NCBI GenBank assembly: GCA_018827375.1
Contig: JAHJYW010000042.1
Location: 246,013-310,012, forward strand
DNA: 64,000 bases
Direction: 5' to 3'
From: Alphaproteobacteria bacterium
GTDB taxonomy: Bacteria > Pseudomonadota > Alphaproteobacteria > Caulobacterales > Hyphomonadaceae
The notes below the pieces were generated by a model. It did not search any database. It saw nothing but the letters and a program-made list of their open reading frames with translations, and had not been told where the DNA came from. Below are positions 63,930 to 64,000 of this stretch, piece by piece. A program made the position numbers and the translations under genes. Position 1 is the first letter of the stretch. Each line of letters begins with the position of its first letter.

Positions 63930-64000
63930 TCGACCGTGTTCATGTAACCGGGGAGCCAGTCTTCGTGGGCACTGCGTAGGGCGTCCAGGCTGACAGAGAA
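63926..64000 (-). CDS. purL: C-terminal end of a probable PurL
   Basis: Only the last 24 codons are in the window (FSVSLDALRSAHEDWLPGYM, then NTVD and TAA). The wording resembles the C-terminus of the large FGAM synthase subunit, and the order purL, bolA, grxD on one strand is common in alphaproteobacteria. Too short for certainty. Confidence 0.55.
   Translation of the reverse strand, partial: FSVSLDALRSAHEDWLPGYMNTVD

Overview
The window looks like a chromosome segment of an alphaproteobacterium, most likely a stalked, budding relative of Hyphomonas. The main reasons are a bactofilin gene coupled to an M23 peptidase of the LmdC type, a compact SUF operon starting with two-desulfurase architecture, a DUF1476 (alphaproteobacterial F1-ATPase zeta inhibitor) gene, and purL, bolA and a monothiol glutaredoxin close together. 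This is inferred from gene content only.

Layout. 1-24.9 kb is ordinary housekeeping sequence: the end of a TPR protein, the bactofilin/M23 pair, a peroxiredoxin, a giant AsmA/DUF3971-like protein, tyrS, anmK, an alpha/beta hydrolase, the iscS-sufBCDS-sufT-sufA operon, a UDG-superfamily glycosylase, plsC, a TetR regulator, purS, purC, the zeta inhibitor, a secreted thioredoxin-like protein, a GH16 protein, 5-formyltetrahydrofolate cyclo-ligase with a probable 6S RNA in front of it, a phytase-like lipoprotein, an HxlR regulator and tRNA-Gly(GCC). 24.9-28.7 kb, directly after the tRNA, is a scrap heap: pieces of a TonB receptor, a LysR regulator and a class V aminotransferase are joined end to end and abut a truncated alpha/beta hydrolase. 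A short catabolic-looking operon (hydrolase, MDR oxidoreductase, VOC protein) follows.

29-53.2 kb is a surface-polysaccharide region. By eye it is more AT-rich than its flanks and it is littered with insertion sequences (IS3, IS66, an IS110 relic). It holds a membrane-anchored PQQ-dehydrogenase/cytochrome c fusion, an SGNH + MBOAT O-acylation pair, four intact glycosyltransferases and one 20-codon remnant, two paralogous MOP flippases, and a nucleotide-sugar set (rfbF, SAF-type oxidoreductase, epimerase, RmlC-like epimerase). It also holds a tight five-gene operon (LbH acyltransferase, acyl carrier protein, SDR, AMP-ligase, PaaI thioesterase) that looks like a dedicated acyl-group assembly line for decorating a sugar. 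That operon is the best candidate here for an undescribed system.

53.3-64 kb returns to housekeeping: an SDR, rpsD, a PPK2 kinase, two DUF2807 adhesin-like proteins divergent from a small lipoprotein across a symmetric operator-like palindrome, rimO, a small membrane protein, grxD, an M2 peptidase, a DUF1993 protein, bolA, an M28 peptidase and the last codons of a gene that looks like purL. No CRISPR array, rRNA or prophage was seen.
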